Of a stretch of DNA of 64,000 bases, positions 1 to 8,154 are shown in pieces. Made by a program: the position numbers and the translations under genes. Source of the DNA: Nocardioides lianchengensis. GTDB taxonomy: Bacteria; Actinomycetota; Actinomycetes; Propionibacteriales; Nocardioidaceae. The stretch covers positions 84,412-148,411 of the forward strand of contig NZ_FMZM01000014.1 in NCBI RefSeq assembly GCF_900101465.1. The letters run 5' to 3'. Position 1 is the stretch's first letter; the number at the start of each line of letters is the position of its first letter. Below the pieces are notes generated by a model that did not search any database, had not been told where the DNA came from, and saw only the letters and a program-made list of their open reading frames with translations.

Positions 1-628
1 TCTCCTTGCCGGCCGCCATGGTGAGCGGCGCGTGGCCGAGGATCCGCTCCACGACGGACGCGGTCTCGGCGGTGACGTCCTCGGCGATCCGGCTCACGAA
101 CCCGGCCTCGCGGGCCTGCTCGGCGTCGAGGAGCCGCGCGGTCAGGATCATGTCGATGGTCCGCGCGTGCCCGAAGTGCCGCATGGTCAGCGCATAGCTG
201 GCGGCGGAGAGCGTGTTGCCGAGGGTGCGGGCGATCGGGTAGCCGAACCGCGACCCGGGGTGCGCGACCCGGACGTCGGCGGCGGCCGCGATGGCCAGGC
301 CCCCGCCGATGCAGAACCCGTCGATCGCGGCCACCACCGGCACCCGTACGGCGAGCAGCCGCCCGATGGTCGCGTCGATCTCCTCCTCGTAGGCCACGCC
401 CCGCGGGCCGTCGAAGCCCGCGAACTGGCGGATGTCGGTGCCGGCCACGAACGCGGCGCCGCCGGCCCCCCGCAGCACCACCACGCGGACGGCGTCGTCC
501 GCGTCGGCCCGCTCGCAGGCCTCGACCAGGCCCTCGTACATGCCGAAGGTCATCGCGTTGCGCGCCTCCGGCCGATTGAAGGTGACCCGCAGGACGGGGC
601 CGTCCAGCTCGATCAGCAGCTCGCTCAT
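1..628 (-). CDS. Enoyl-CoA hydratase/isomerase family protein (3' end outside window)
   Basis: A crotonase-fold protein, cut by the left window edge after about 209 residues. The oxyanion-hole segments are recognisable: AFVAGTD near residue 57 and the IDGFCIGGGL helix start near residue 98. The two glutamates that act in true enoyl-CoA hydratases are not evident in the RFGYPIARTLGN segment, so the reaction may be isomerase-, hydrolase- or lyase-like instead. The ATG at 628 overlaps the stop of the upstream CoA-transferase gene by four bases (ATGA). The two are therefore probably co-translated, and a CoA ester made by the transferase is the likely substrate. Confidence 0.85.
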   Translation of the reverse strand, partial: MSELLIELDGPVLRVTFNRPEARNAMTFGMYEGLVEACERADADDAVRVVVLRGAGGAAFVAGTDIRQFAGFDGPRGVAYEEEIDATIGRLLAVRVPVVAAIDGFCIGGGLAIAAAADVRVAHPGSRFGYPIARTLGNTLSAASYALTMRHFGHARTIDMILTARLLDAEQAREAGFVSRIAEDVTAETASVVERILGHAPLTMAAGKE

Positions 629-1785
629 CGGGCCTCCTCCAGCTCGGCCAGGACGGCGTCGGTGCTGTCGCCCAGCAGCGGACCGGCCCCGTCCCGGCGC
701 ACCGGCGTACGCGAGAAGCGCATCGGCGAGCCGATCTGCCGGACCGGGCCGAGGGTCGGGTGCTCGGCGTCCCAGAAGAAGTCGCGGGCGGCCAGAGCCG
801 GGTCGGCGAAGACCTGGTCGTAGGTCTGGATCGGCGCGCACGGGACGCCGGCCTCGTCCAGGATCTCGACGACCCGGTCGGTCGGGAGCGTCGCGGTCAC
901 CGCCTCGATCGCGGTGACCAGCGCGTCGCGGTGGGTCATCCGACCGGCGTTGTCGGCGAAGCGGGGGTCCTCCGGCAGCGCGTCCAGGCCGAGGGCCGCG
1001 CAGAACCGGAGCCACAGGCCCGGGGTGTTGGCCCCGACTGTGACGTGGCCGTCGGCGGTGACGACCGCCTGGTACGGCGCCTGGCTCTGGTGGGCCGAGC
1101 CCTGCGGGCCGGGCACGGTGCCGTCGCCGAAGTAGCGCCCGGCCTCCCACACCCCGAGCGAGACGCCGGACTCGTAGAGGGAGACGTCGAGGTGCTGGCC
1201 CCGGCCCGAGCGGTCCCGCTCGCGGAGCGCGGCGGTGACCCCGAGGGCGACGTACATGGCGCACATCAGGTCGCAGATCGGCACGCCCACCTTGGCCGGG
1301 CCGGCGTCCGGGAAGCCGGTCACGCTCATCAGCCCGGAGCGGGCCTGGGCCATGATGTCGAGCCCGGGCCGGTCGGCCAGCGGGCCGTCCTGGCCCCAGC
1401 CGGAGGCCGACGCGTAGACCAGGCGCGGGTTCTCGGGCGCCAGGTCGGCGTACCCCAGGCCCATCCGGCGCATCGCGCCCGGGCGGAGGTTCTCCACCAG
1501 CACGTCGGCCCGTCGTACGAGGGCGCGGAACGCGTCGCGCCCGGCCTCGGACTTCAGGTCCAGCTCGACCGACTCCTTGTTGCGGTTGAGCCGGACGAAC
1601 GACGAGCTCTCGCCCCCGACGAACGGCGCGTTGCCGCGCACGAAGTCACCGGTCCCCGGCGTCTCGACCTTCACCACCCGGGCGCCGAGGTCGGCGAGCT
1701 GGGTGGCGGCGTACGGCGCCGCGATGAAGGAGCCGACCTCGACGACGAGGACGTCGGCGAGCGGTCCGGGGGTCTGGGCGTTCAT
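625..1785 (-). CDS. CaiB/BaiF (class III) CoA-transferase
   Basis: A 386-residue protein, the usual length for family III CoA-transferases, which move CoA between organic acids through an enzyme-bound aspartyl-CoA thioester. The N-terminus reads LADVLVVEVGSFIAAPYAA, followed by LADLGARVVKVE and NRNKESVELDLK, all standard for the family. The likely nucleophilic Asp lies in the GLDIMAQARSG stretch. The start ATG at 1785 has AGGAGG a few bases upstream, which is why it is preferred over longer frames. It heads a transcript with the crotonase-like gene and sits 20 bases from a CGGTATACCG palindrome, so repression by the divergent GntR gene is likely. The acid substrate is unknown. Confidence 0.9.
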   Translation of the reverse strand: MNAQTPGPLADVLVVEVGSFIAAPYAATQLADLGARVVKVETPGTGDFVRGNAPFVGGESSSFVRLNRNKESVELDLKSEAGRDAFRALVRRADVLVENLRPGAMRRMGLGYADLAPENPRLVYASASGWGQDGPLADRPGLDIMAQARSGLMSVTGFPDAGPAKVGVPICDLMCAMYVALGVTAALRERDRSGRGQHLDVSLYESGVSLGVWEAGRYFGDGTVPGPQGSAHQSQAPYQAVVTADGHVTVGANTPGLWLRFCAALGLDALPEDPRFADNAGRMTHRDALVTAIEAVTATLPTDRVVEILDEAGVPCAPIQTYDQVFADPALAARDFFWDAEHPTLGPVRQIGSPMRFSRTPVRRDGAGPLLGDSTDAVLAELEEAR

Positions 1786-1805
1786 GATCCTCCTGAGTTG
1801 GTACT

Positions 1806-1815
1806 CGGTATACCG
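1806..1815. promoter_or_regulatory. Palindromic operator CGGTATACCG (copy 1)
   Basis: A perfect 10-base palindrome in the divergent promoter region between the CoA-transferase gene and the GntR gene. The same 10 bases recur at 4029-4038, just upstream of the GntP-type permease gene. One regulator acting at both places is the simplest reading, and the FadR-type regulator lying between the two sites is the obvious candidate. Confidence 0.75.
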
Positions 1816-1858
1816 TACGCAAACTACGTGCTGACCGTCACCCGCTAAGGTTCGGCCC

Positions 1859-2587
1859 ATGGAGCCCACCGCGGACCGGCGTCTCGTCGCCCCGCCGAGC
1901 ATGGCCCAGCTGGCGTCCGACGCGATCCGGGCGATGATCCTGGGCGGGGAGCTGGCGCCCGGCGACCGGCTGGTCGAGGCCCGGCTCACCGAGCAGCTGG
2001 GCGTCTCCCGCCCGCCGATCCGCGAGGCGCTGAAGGACCTGCACCACGAGGGCCTGGTCGTCTCGCACCCGCGGCGCGGGATGGTCGTGCGCGAGCTGAC
2101 CCGGCACGACGTCTACGAGCTGGTCACGCTGCGCGACGACCTCGAGGCGATGGCGCTGCGGCTGGCCCTGCCGCTGGCCGACCCGGACCGGCTGGAGCCG
2201 GTGCGGTCCGCGCTGGCCGACTTCGAGCGGGCCGGCGAGCAGGGCGACGGGGGCGCGACCCTGGTCGAGCTGGGCCTGCGCTTCCACCAGGCCGTGGTCG
2301 CGCTGGCCCACCACGAGCGGCTGCTCGCGACGTACCGGAGCCTGCAGCTGCAGATGGAGCTGTGCATGAGCCTCAATGTCGCCAGCCGCACCCAGGAGTC
2401 GCCGGCCGGCAACGCCGCCCGGCACCGGGTGCTGGTCGACGTGCTGGAGGCCGGCGACCTCGACGCCGCGCTCGAGGCGTTCGCCAGCCACGGCCACCGC
2501 AGCTTCCTGCCCGCCGTCGAGCAGCTCGGCGGCGGCTCGCCCGAGTCGGACGCGTGGCTCGCCCGCCTCCAGGATCTCGACCACTAG
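1859..2587 (+). CDS. GntR family regulator, FadR/FCD subfamily
   Basis: A 242-residue transcription factor. The winged helix-turn-helix lies at about residues 18-85 (LTEQLGVSRPPIREALKDL), followed by an all-helical FCD ligand domain with the expected acidic and histidine residues (LRFHQAVV, HRVLVDVLEAGD). FCD domains usually bind a metal and a small organic acid. The gene is divergent from the CoA-transferase and converges on the permease, and both of those genes carry the CGGTATACCG site. It is therefore probably the local repressor, released by the transported acid. Its stop overlaps the permease stop by four bases tail to tail. Confidence 0.88.
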   Translation: MEPTADRRLVAPPSMAQLASDAIRAMILGGELAPGDRLVEARLTEQLGVSRPPIREALKDLHHEGLVVSHPRRGMVVRELTRHDVYELVTLRDDLEAMALRLALPLADPDRLEPVRSALADFERAGEQGDGGATLVELGLRFHQAVVALAHHERLLATYRSLQLQMELCMSLNVASRTQESPAGNAARHRVLVDVLEAGDLDAALEAFASHGHRSFLPAVEQLGGGSPESDAWLARLQDLDH

Positions 2588-3963
2588 AGCACCAGGCTCA
2601 TCAGCAGCACCACGCCGAGGCCGACGACGGAGGCCACGGAGGTCGACGTACCGACGGTCTTGACCGCGCCGCTCGTGGTCATCCCCAGCAGGTTCTTGGC
2701 CATCCAGAAGAAGTTGCTGTGCACGGTCATCAGGAAGAGCGCGCCCGCGGCGGCGGCCAGCGCGATGAGCATCGGGTCGATGCCCGAGCTCTCCGCCACC
2801 GGCGCCAGGATGCCGGCCGCGGTGATCGCGGCGACGCTGACCGAGCCGATGGCCACGTGCAGCACGACGGCGATCAGCCAGGCCAGCAGGATCGGCGGGC
2901 CGGAGCTGGAGGCGAAGAAGTCGCCGAGCACGTCGCCGAGGCCGGTCGCGCGGACCAGGCCGGCGAGCGCGCCGCCGAGGCCGGTCAGCACCAGCACCTC
3001 GCCGAGCGAGGAGAAGCTGGTGCCGAGCGCCCGGCCGACGCCGTCCTGGCCGCGGTAGAAGCGGACCAGCATGATCGCGCTGAACGAGCCGATGAGCAGG
3101 GCGATCGTGGGCGCCGCCAGGAAGGCGAGCACGGCGTTCTCGACGTCGAAGACGTCGGTGATCGAGCCGGCGGCGACCAGGACCAGCGAGACGATGACCG
3201 GGGAGACGGCGAACAGCAGCGGCACCCGGCGGCCCTCCTGGACCTGCTCGGTCGCCACGGCGGCCGCGCCCGCACCGGTCCCGTCGAGGCCGTCGAGCGC
3301 GTCGAAGGTCGCGCGGTCCTCGTCGGTCTCGGGCTTCCAGAACGGCGTCCGCTCGATCAGCACCGTCATGATGAAGACGGTGACCAGGATGGTCACCGCG
3401 CCGGCGATGCCGCCGAAGATCAGGTAGCGCCACAGCGGGATGTCGATGACGCCGGCCAGGGCCAGCGAGCCGACGCTCGGCACCATCATCGTCAGGCCGA
3501 CCAGGATGCCGGCGACCAGGGCCGAGGCCACCCGCGGGATGCCGTTCGGGCCGGAGGTGCGGGCCAGGCCGCGCGCGACCGGGGCGGTGACGACCAGCAT
3601 CACGTCGGCGAAGATCGCCTGCAGGGCGGTCCCCGCGGTCACCCCGAGGGCGTACGGCGACTTCCGCGGCCCGAAGATGCGCATCAGCCCGCGCACGATC
3701 CGGTCGATCGCGCCGAGCTCGTGCATCGCCGTACCGAGCGTGACGCCGAAGGCGATGAGCAGGCCGATCTCGGCCAGGATCTCGCCGAAGCCCGTCGTCA
3801 GGGTGCTCAGGGTGTCGTCGAGGCCGAGCCCGCTGGCGATGCCGAGGTAGAGCACGCCGGCCAGCAGCGAGTACACCGGGTGGATCTTCAGCACCACGAT
3901 CAGCGCGATGATGCCGACGATCGTGATCGCGGTGTGCAGGAGGAGCAGGTTGTCGTGGGTCAT
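2584..3963 (-). CDS. GntP-family organic acid/gluconate-type permease
   Basis: A 459-residue integral membrane protein with about 12-14 hydrophobic segments and family features such as KIHPVYSLLAGVLYLG near the N-terminus and FGVTLGTAMHELGA. GntP permeases import gluconate-like or other small hydroxy acids with protons. The ATG at 3963 is chosen because the first membrane segment starts directly after it. A longer frame back to 4020 would run close to the operator, and neither start has a strong ribosome site. The gene belongs to the CoA-transferase module through the shared palindromic operator. The substrate is presumably the acid activated by the CoA-transferase (inference). Confidence 0.85.
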   Translation of the reverse strand: MTHDNLLLLHTAITIVGIIALIVVLKIHPVYSLLAGVLYLGIASGLGLDDTLSTLTTGFGEILAEIGLLIAFGVTLGTAMHELGAIDRIVRGLMRIFGPRKSPYALGVTAGTALQAIFADVMLVVTAPVARGLARTSGPNGIPRVASALVAGILVGLTMMVPSVGSLALAGVIDIPLWRYLIFGGIAGAVTILVTVFIMTVLIERTPFWKPETDEDRATFDALDGLDGTGAGAAAVATEQVQEGRRVPLLFAVSPVIVSLVLVAAGSITDVFDVENAVLAFLAAPTIALLIGSFSAIMLVRFYRGQDGVGRALGTSFSSLGEVLVLTGLGGALAGLVRATGLGDVLGDFFASSSGPPILLAWLIAVVLHVAIGSVSVAAITAAGILAPVAESSGIDPMLIALAAAAGALFLMTVHSNFFWMAKNLLGMTTSGAVKTVGTSTSVASVVGLGVVLLMSLVL

Positions 3964-4028
3964 GGAGGGTGCTGCCGCCGTTCTGTCCCGATGGGATGGG
4001 TGTGATGCGGGCAACACCATAAGGTATT

Positions 4029-4038
4029 CGGTATACCG
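4029..4038. promoter_or_regulatory. Palindromic operator CGGTATACCG (copy 2)
   Basis: The second copy of the 10-base palindrome found at 1806-1815, with the preceding TATTC resembling the TACTC of copy 1. It lies about 65 bases upstream of the chosen permease start, where a repressor could block its promoter. Confidence 0.75.
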
Positions 4039-4076
4039 ACGTACAGCCTTCCGTATGACTCAGGTCACCGGCGCCG

Positions 4077-4601
4077 TCACCGGCGCGCTGCGCCCCCGTC
4101 CTGGTGGTCGAGGAACGTGCCGAACCCGCTGCGGTGGAAGACCAGCGGGCTCCCGACCGCGCCCTCGTGCTCGACGGCGTGCAGCTCCAGCAGGACCAGG
4201 ACGTGGTCGCCGGCCTCGACCTCGCGGTAGACCGTGCAGTCGAAGCGGGCCAGACCCTCGTCGAGGGTGACCGCGCCGTCCGGGCTGACGGTGTAGGCGA
4301 GGTCGTCGAAGCGCCGGTCGACCGGCCCGGCCAGCGCGCGGCAGACCGAGGCGTGGTGCTCGGCGAGCACGGTCACGCCCAGGTGCGACGACCGGCGCAG
4401 GTCGGGCCAGGTCTTGGAGGTGTTGGCGAGGTTCACCGACACCAGCGGCGGGTCCAGGCTCACCGAGGTGAACGAGCTGGCGGCGAGGCCGACGGGCCGG
4501 CCGTCGACCTCGGCCGCGAGCGCGACGACGCCGCTGGGGAAGATCCCGAAGGCCTCGCGCAGGGCGCTGGGGTCGAGGTCCTGGTTGGTCGTGAGGCTCA
4601 T
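4077..4601 (-). CDS. Flavin reductase-like, FMN-binding split-barrel protein
   Basis: A 174-residue protein of the HpaC/flavin reductase family, which supplies reduced FMN or FAD to two-component monooxygenases. Family features are FPSGVVALAAEVDGRPVGLAASSFTSVSLDPPLVSVNL near the N-terminus, LGVTVLAEHHASVCRALAG in the middle and the closing GSPLVFHRSGFGTF. It is the last gene of a minus-strand run, and its ATG overlaps the preceding FMN reductase stop by four bases. The partners are probably the two luciferase-like monooxygenases at 8144 and 15024. Confidence 0.9.
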   Translation of the reverse strand: MSLTTNQDLDPSALREAFGIFPSGVVALAAEVDGRPVGLAASSFTSVSLDPPLVSVNLANTSKTWPDLRRSSHLGVTVLAEHHASVCRALAGPVDRRFDDLAYTVSPDGAVTLDEGLARFDCTVYREVEAGDHVLVLLELHAVEHEGAVGSPLVFHRSGFGTFLDHQDGGAARR

Positions 4602-5098
4602 GCGGCTCCGTTCAGGAGGGCGGCCACGACGGGCGCCGTGGCGGCGAGCCAGTCGGCGTACGCCGCGGGGTCGTCGTGCCGGGCGTCGACGACGTAGAGG
4701 CCCCGGCCGGGGACGGTGCCGCCGATCTCGGTGAGCACCGGCCGCAGCAGCAGCTCCGGCGCGAGCGCGTGGGCCGGGCTCCCGCCCAGCATCAGGGGTA
4801 CGGAGACGCCGGACAGACCCGTCCCGCCGGCGAACCGGTCGAGGAACAGCTTGAGCAGCCCGGTGTAGGCGCCCTTGTACGTCGGGCTGGCCACGACCAC
4901 GAGATCGGCCGCTCCCACCTGCCTCACCAGGTCGGCGACGGTCGGGTCGGACCAGTCCAGGATCGCCGGCCCGAGGGTGGCCAGGTCGACGACCAGGTCG
5001 GGCTCGGCGCCGCTGAGCTCGCGGGCGACGTGGGTGGCGGCCGCGAGCGTGCGGCTCTGCGGCTTGGGGTTGCCGACCACCACGGCGGTCGTGGTCAT
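4598..5098 (-). CDS. NAD(P)H-dependent FMN reductase (SsuE/MsuE-like)
   Basis: A 166-residue flavodoxin-fold reductase. The N-terminus has the flavin phosphate loop VVGNPKPQSRT and the middle carries VVVASPTYKGAYTGLLK, both typical of SsuE/MsuE proteins that reduce FMN for sulfonate monooxygenases. The gene overlaps its neighbours on both sides by four bases. Having both a split-barrel and a flavodoxin-type reductase in one operon fits two monooxygenases that differ in flavin delivery (inference). Confidence 0.88.
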   Translation of the reverse strand: MTTTAVVVGNPKPQSRTLAAATHVARELSGAEPDLVVDLATLGPAILDWSDPTVADLVRQVGAADLVVVASPTYKGAYTGLLKLFLDRFAGGTGLSGVSVPLMLGGSPAHALAPELLLRPVLTEIGGTVPGRGLYVVDARHDDPAAYADWLAATAPVVAALLNGAA

Positions 5099-5805
5099 CG
5101 GCCGGCCGCCGCGGGGACCAGCACGGGAGGCAGGTCACTGCCGAGCTTCAGCGACTCCAGGAAGAGCACGACGGTGGCCGCGACCGAGCGGTGCGAGGCG
5201 TCGTTGAGCACGTCGTGGCGGCCGCCCTGGACCAGCCAGACCCGCGCCTGCGGCGCGTCGACGTACGGCGCCACCGCGTCGTCCGCGGGCGTGATCCGGT
5301 CGGTCGAGCCGTGCACCACCAGCACCGGCTTGTCGGGCGCGGTCAGCTCGAGCGCGTCCCAGGGCAGCGGCCGGGTCAGCGCGCCGCGCTCGAAGTCGGG
5401 GTCGGCGTCGAGGACCGAGCGGTGCACCGGACACGCCGTACGGGCGTCGACCTCGTCCTCCCAGGTCGCGCCGCCGGTCGAGCCGGGCAGCGCCAGGCCG
5501 GCGACCACGGCCGCGTCGGCGTCCACCTCGCCGACCAGGGTCGCGGCCAGGGTGGCGCCGGAGTCGGTGCCGACGAGCACCTTCGGCGACGGCAGCGACT
5601 CGTCGGCGATCAGCTTCTCGACCTGCGTGCGGGTGCCCTCGAGGTCGTCGAGGTCGACGGGCACCAGGCGGACCCGGTAGGCGTCGGCCGACAGCCGCTT
5701 GCCGAAGCGCTGGTACGACGCATCGGTCTCGCCGCGGCCGGGCAGCACGATCAGGGTGCCGCGCGGCGTCGCGCCGGTCGGCTCGTCCCAGGTGGTGACA
5801 GTCAT
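5095..5805 (-). CDS. Alpha/beta hydrolase
   Basis: A 236-residue serine hydrolase. The nucleophile elbow is GTDSGA (Ser82), the probable acid is in HGSTDRITP and the catalytic His is in GGRHDVLND close to the C-terminus. The oxyanion region is LPGRGETDASY. No signal peptide is seen, so it acts in the cytoplasm. It lies between the thiol-dioxygenase-like cupin and the FMN reductase in one operon. It could hydrolyse a thioester, ester or C-C bond of the pathway intermediate; the sequence does not say which. Confidence 0.85.
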   Translation of the reverse strand: MTVTTWDEPTGATPRGTLIVLPGRGETDASYQRFGKRLSADAYRVRLVPVDLDDLEGTRTQVEKLIADESLPSPKVLVGTDSGATLAATLVGEVDADAAVVAGLALPGSTGGATWEDEVDARTACPVHRSVLDADPDFERGALTRPLPWDALELTAPDKPVLVVHGSTDRITPADDAVAPYVDAPQARVWLVQGGRHDVLNDASHRSVAATVVLFLESLKLGSDLPPVLVPAAAGR

Positions 5806-5807
5806 CT

Positions 5808-6386
5808 TCAGGCTCCTGTGTCGTGGTGGTCGGCCCAGCGCGAGGTGAACCAGTGCACCGCGCCGGTGTCGGGGTCGTAGCCGCGGCGCGGCAGGGTGCC
5901 GATGTCGGCGCCGTACACGTGGATGCCGACCACCGGCCGGTCACCCCCGCAGCGGACCTGGTGGACGTCGTCGTCGGTGGTGCAGCAGACGGTGACCTGG
6001 CCGGCGGTCCACTCGTCGGTCCCCTCCCGCACCAGGGGTACGTCGGGCTCCGCCGGCTTCTCGTAGCGGGTCTCGACCTCGACCCCGCTGTGGATGCCGA
6101 CGACGCCCCAGGTCTCGTGGCCGTGCACGGGCGTGCCCTGGCCGACGTCCCAGACCGCGCTGGCGATCGAGAAGCCGCCGTCGGCGGCGACGTGCAGCGG
6201 ATACATCACGTAGCGCACCGGGTCGGGCCGGGTCACCTCCTCCGGCAGCTCCAGGCCGGCGGCCAGGGCGGCCTCCAGCTCGTCGCGGATCCGGGCGGTC
6301 AGGGTCCGCTCGTCGAGGCCCTCGGCGACGAGGCCCGCGACGGTGTCGGCGAAGGTCGCGATCCCGGGGACGGTCTGGGTGCTCAT
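5808..6386 (-). CDS. Cysteine dioxygenase-type cupin (thiol dioxygenase-like)
   Basis: A 192-residue cupin. Three histidines that could bind iron are visible: His88 and His90 in GTPVHGHETWG, and His142 in DDVHQV. The segment IHVYGADIGTLPRRGYDPDTG is typical of cysteine and 3-mercaptopropionate dioxygenase relatives, which add O2 to a thiol to give a sulfinate. A three-His rather than two-His-one-Glu site is characteristic of that group. The gene is co-directional with SsuD-like and NtaA-like flavin monooxygenases, so a sulfur substrate is plausible. The exact thiol is unknown. Confidence 0.8.
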   Translation of the reverse strand: MSTQTVPGIATFADTVAGLVAEGLDERTLTARIRDELEAALAAGLELPEEVTRPDPVRYVMYPLHVAADGGFSIASAVWDVGQGTPVHGHETWGVVGIHSGVEVETRYEKPAEPDVPLVREGTDEWTAGQVTVCCTTDDDVHQVRCGGDRPVVGIHVYGADIGTLPRRGYDPDTGAVHWFTSRWADHHDTGA

Positions 6387-6997
6387 GCGGGCTCCTTCGT
6401 GAGGGTGCGATCGGCGTAGGCGGCGATCCGCCTCCGGAGACCGGGGGCGGCGACCGAGCGGGCCAGCGCGGCCAGCTCGGCGTCGGCGTCGTGGGGAGGG
6501 CGGGTCGGGGACGGTCCGGCCAGGACCGCGGGCAGGTCGGCGGGGACGCCGGTGACGAGCCGGTCGCCCAGCGCGGCCCGTCGTACGACGCCGAGGGCGA
6601 CGCCGAAGGCCGAGCCCGGGAAGCTCAGCGTGACCGCCGGGTCGACCAGCCGGTGGTCGCAGGCCAGCACCAGGTCGGCGCCCGCCCCGACCGCGGCGCC
6701 CTCGGCCACCGCGACCGTCGGGTACGGCGCGGCCAGCAGCCGCTCCAGCAGCAGCCCGACGCGCAGGAAGCGCAGCGCCAGCGACGCGTCGGTCTCCGCC
6801 CCGAGCCCGCCCAGGTCGAAGCCGGCGGCGAAGTGCCGGGCGTTGCCGCGCAGCACCAGCGCCCTCGGGCGGGCGGCCTCGGCCTCGTCGAGGACGGCGT
6901 GCAGCGCCTCGACCAGCTCGGCCGAGAGCGCGTTGGCCCGCTCGGGGCGGTCCAGGGTCGCCGTCCACACCTCGCCGCGGTCGAGTCGCACGCTCAC
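6383..6997 (-). CDS. Short enoyl-CoA hydratase/isomerase-like protein
   Basis: A crotonase-fold protein of 204 residues, some 50 shorter than usual. The N-terminal half is well formed (ATLDRPERANALSAELVEAL, RHFAAGFDLGGLG, AEGAAVGAGADLVLACD). The part after the second oxyanion segment is compressed, and neither catalytic Glu of the hydratases is visible. The GTG at 6997 is chosen because it overlaps the upstream stop (GTGA), as elsewhere in this operon; an ATG at 7009 is also possible. It may catalyse a different CoA-ester step or be structurally reduced. Confidence 0.78.
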   Translation of the reverse strand: MSVRLDRGEVWTATLDRPERANALSAELVEALHAVLDEAEAARPRALVLRGNARHFAAGFDLGGLGAETDASLALRFLRVGLLLERLLAAPYPTVAVAEGAAVGAGADLVLACDHRLVDPAVTLSFPGSAFGVALGVVRRAALGDRLVTGVPADLPAVLAGPSPTRPPHDADAELAALARSVAAPGLRRRIAAYADRTLTKEPA

Positions 6998-8154
6998 GCG
7001 GGCACCCACTCGGCGTGCACCTCGGGATGGCCGCCCAACGCGGGGGCGCCACGGTCGAGCCGCGGCCCGAGCCCGGAGATCCGGACCGGGTAGACCACGG
7101 TCGACACCTCCCCGGCGACCGGCACCTCGACCCGGCCCACGAGGCCGGTGGCCTCGACGTGCGGGTCGGCGAGCACCTCGCCGAAGGTGTTGACCGGGCC
7201 GCTGGGCACCCCGCGGGCGCGCAGCTCGGTGAGCCAGTGGTCGCGCTTCTCCTCGGCGAACCGCTCCTGCAGCAGCCCGGCCAGCTCGCGCTGGTGGGCC
7301 ACCCGGTCGGCCTGGGTGACGAACCGCGGGTCGGTCACGAGCTCGGGCCGCCCGACCACGTCGGCCACGGCCGCCCAGAGCCGGTCGTTGCCGGCGGCGA
7401 CGGTGAAGTCGCCGTCCGCCGCCGAGAACCCCTGGTACGGCGCGTTGCGCGGGTGCGCGGTCCCGAGCCGGCCGGGCTCGCGGCCGGAGCCCCAGTACTC
7501 GCTGGTCTGCAGCGCGGAGACCCCGAGCAGGCAGTCGAGCATGGGGACGTCGAGGCGCACCGAGGTGCCGGACCCGCGGACCTGCGGCAGCATCGCCGCG
7601 ATCGTGTAGGCGGCGTAGAGACCCGCGGTGAAGTCGCCCACCGGCACGCCGGCCTTGACCGGTCCGCCGTCGGGCTCGCCGGTCACGCTCATCAGCCCGG
7701 ACATGCCCTGGACGACCACGTCGTAGGCGCCGTCGTTGACGTAGGGGCTGGTCAGCCCGTAGCCCGAGATCGACGCGTAGACCAGGCCGCGGTGACCGGC
7801 CGCGACCTCGTCGTACCCGAGGCCGAGGCGGTCGAGCACACCCGGGCGGTAGTTCTCGACCACCACGTCCGCGGCCGCGACCAGCGCTTGCACGGAGGCC
7901 AGCTGGTCGGGGTCCTTCAGGTCCGCGACCACGCTGCGCTTGTTGCGGTTGACCGAGGCGAAGTTGTGGCTGAACGAGCCCCCCGAGCCGTCGTGGGCGA
8001 ACGGCGGCCAGGCCCGCATCTGGTCGCCCGTGGGCGGCTCGACCTTGACCACGTCGGCGCCCAGGTCGGCCAGGAGCATCCCGGCGAACGGCCCGGCCGC
8101 GACGTGAGCCAGCTCGACGACCCGGACGCCGGCGAGGGGGAGCTCAGGAGGCAC
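6994..8154 (-). CDS. CaiB/BaiF (class III) CoA-transferase
   Basis: A 386-residue CoA-transferase, paralogous to the one at 625-1785. Shared landmarks are VRVVELAHVAAGPFAGMLLADLG, VNRNKRSVVADLK, the probable catalytic Asp in AYDVVVQGMSG and MSVTGEPDGGPVKAGVPVGD. It starts at GTG 8154 and overlaps the preceding monooxygenase by 11 bases. It probably converts an acid released by the monooxygenase into its CoA ester, which the following crotonase-like protein would process. Confidence 0.9.
   Translation of the reverse strand: MPPELPLAGVRVVELAHVAAGPFAGMLLADLGADVVKVEPPTGDQMRAWPPFAHDGSGGSFSHNFASVNRNKRSVVADLKDPDQLASVQALVAAADVVVENYRPGVLDRLGLGYDEVAAGHRGLVYASISGYGLTSPYVNDGAYDVVVQGMSGLMSVTGEPDGGPVKAGVPVGDFTAGLYAAYTIAAMLPQVRGSGTSVRLDVPMLDCLLGVSALQTSEYWGSGREPGRLGTAHPRNAPYQGFSAADGDFTVAAGNDRLWAAVADVVGRPELVTDPRFVTQADRVAHQRELAGLLQERFAEEKRDHWLTELRARGVPSGPVNTFGEVLADPHVEATGLVGRVEVPVAGEVSTVVYPVRISGLGPRLDRGAPALGGHPEVHAEWVPA

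Noticed and set aside
2362..4005. Plus-strand frame opposite the GntP-type permease
   Set aside because: His/Asp/Arg-rich product without motifs; the minus strand encodes an obvious membrane transporter.
4041..4076. GC-rich GGCGCC repeats after the flavin reductase stop as a terminator
   Set aside because: The repeats are direct rather than inverted over a useful length, so no convincing stem forms.
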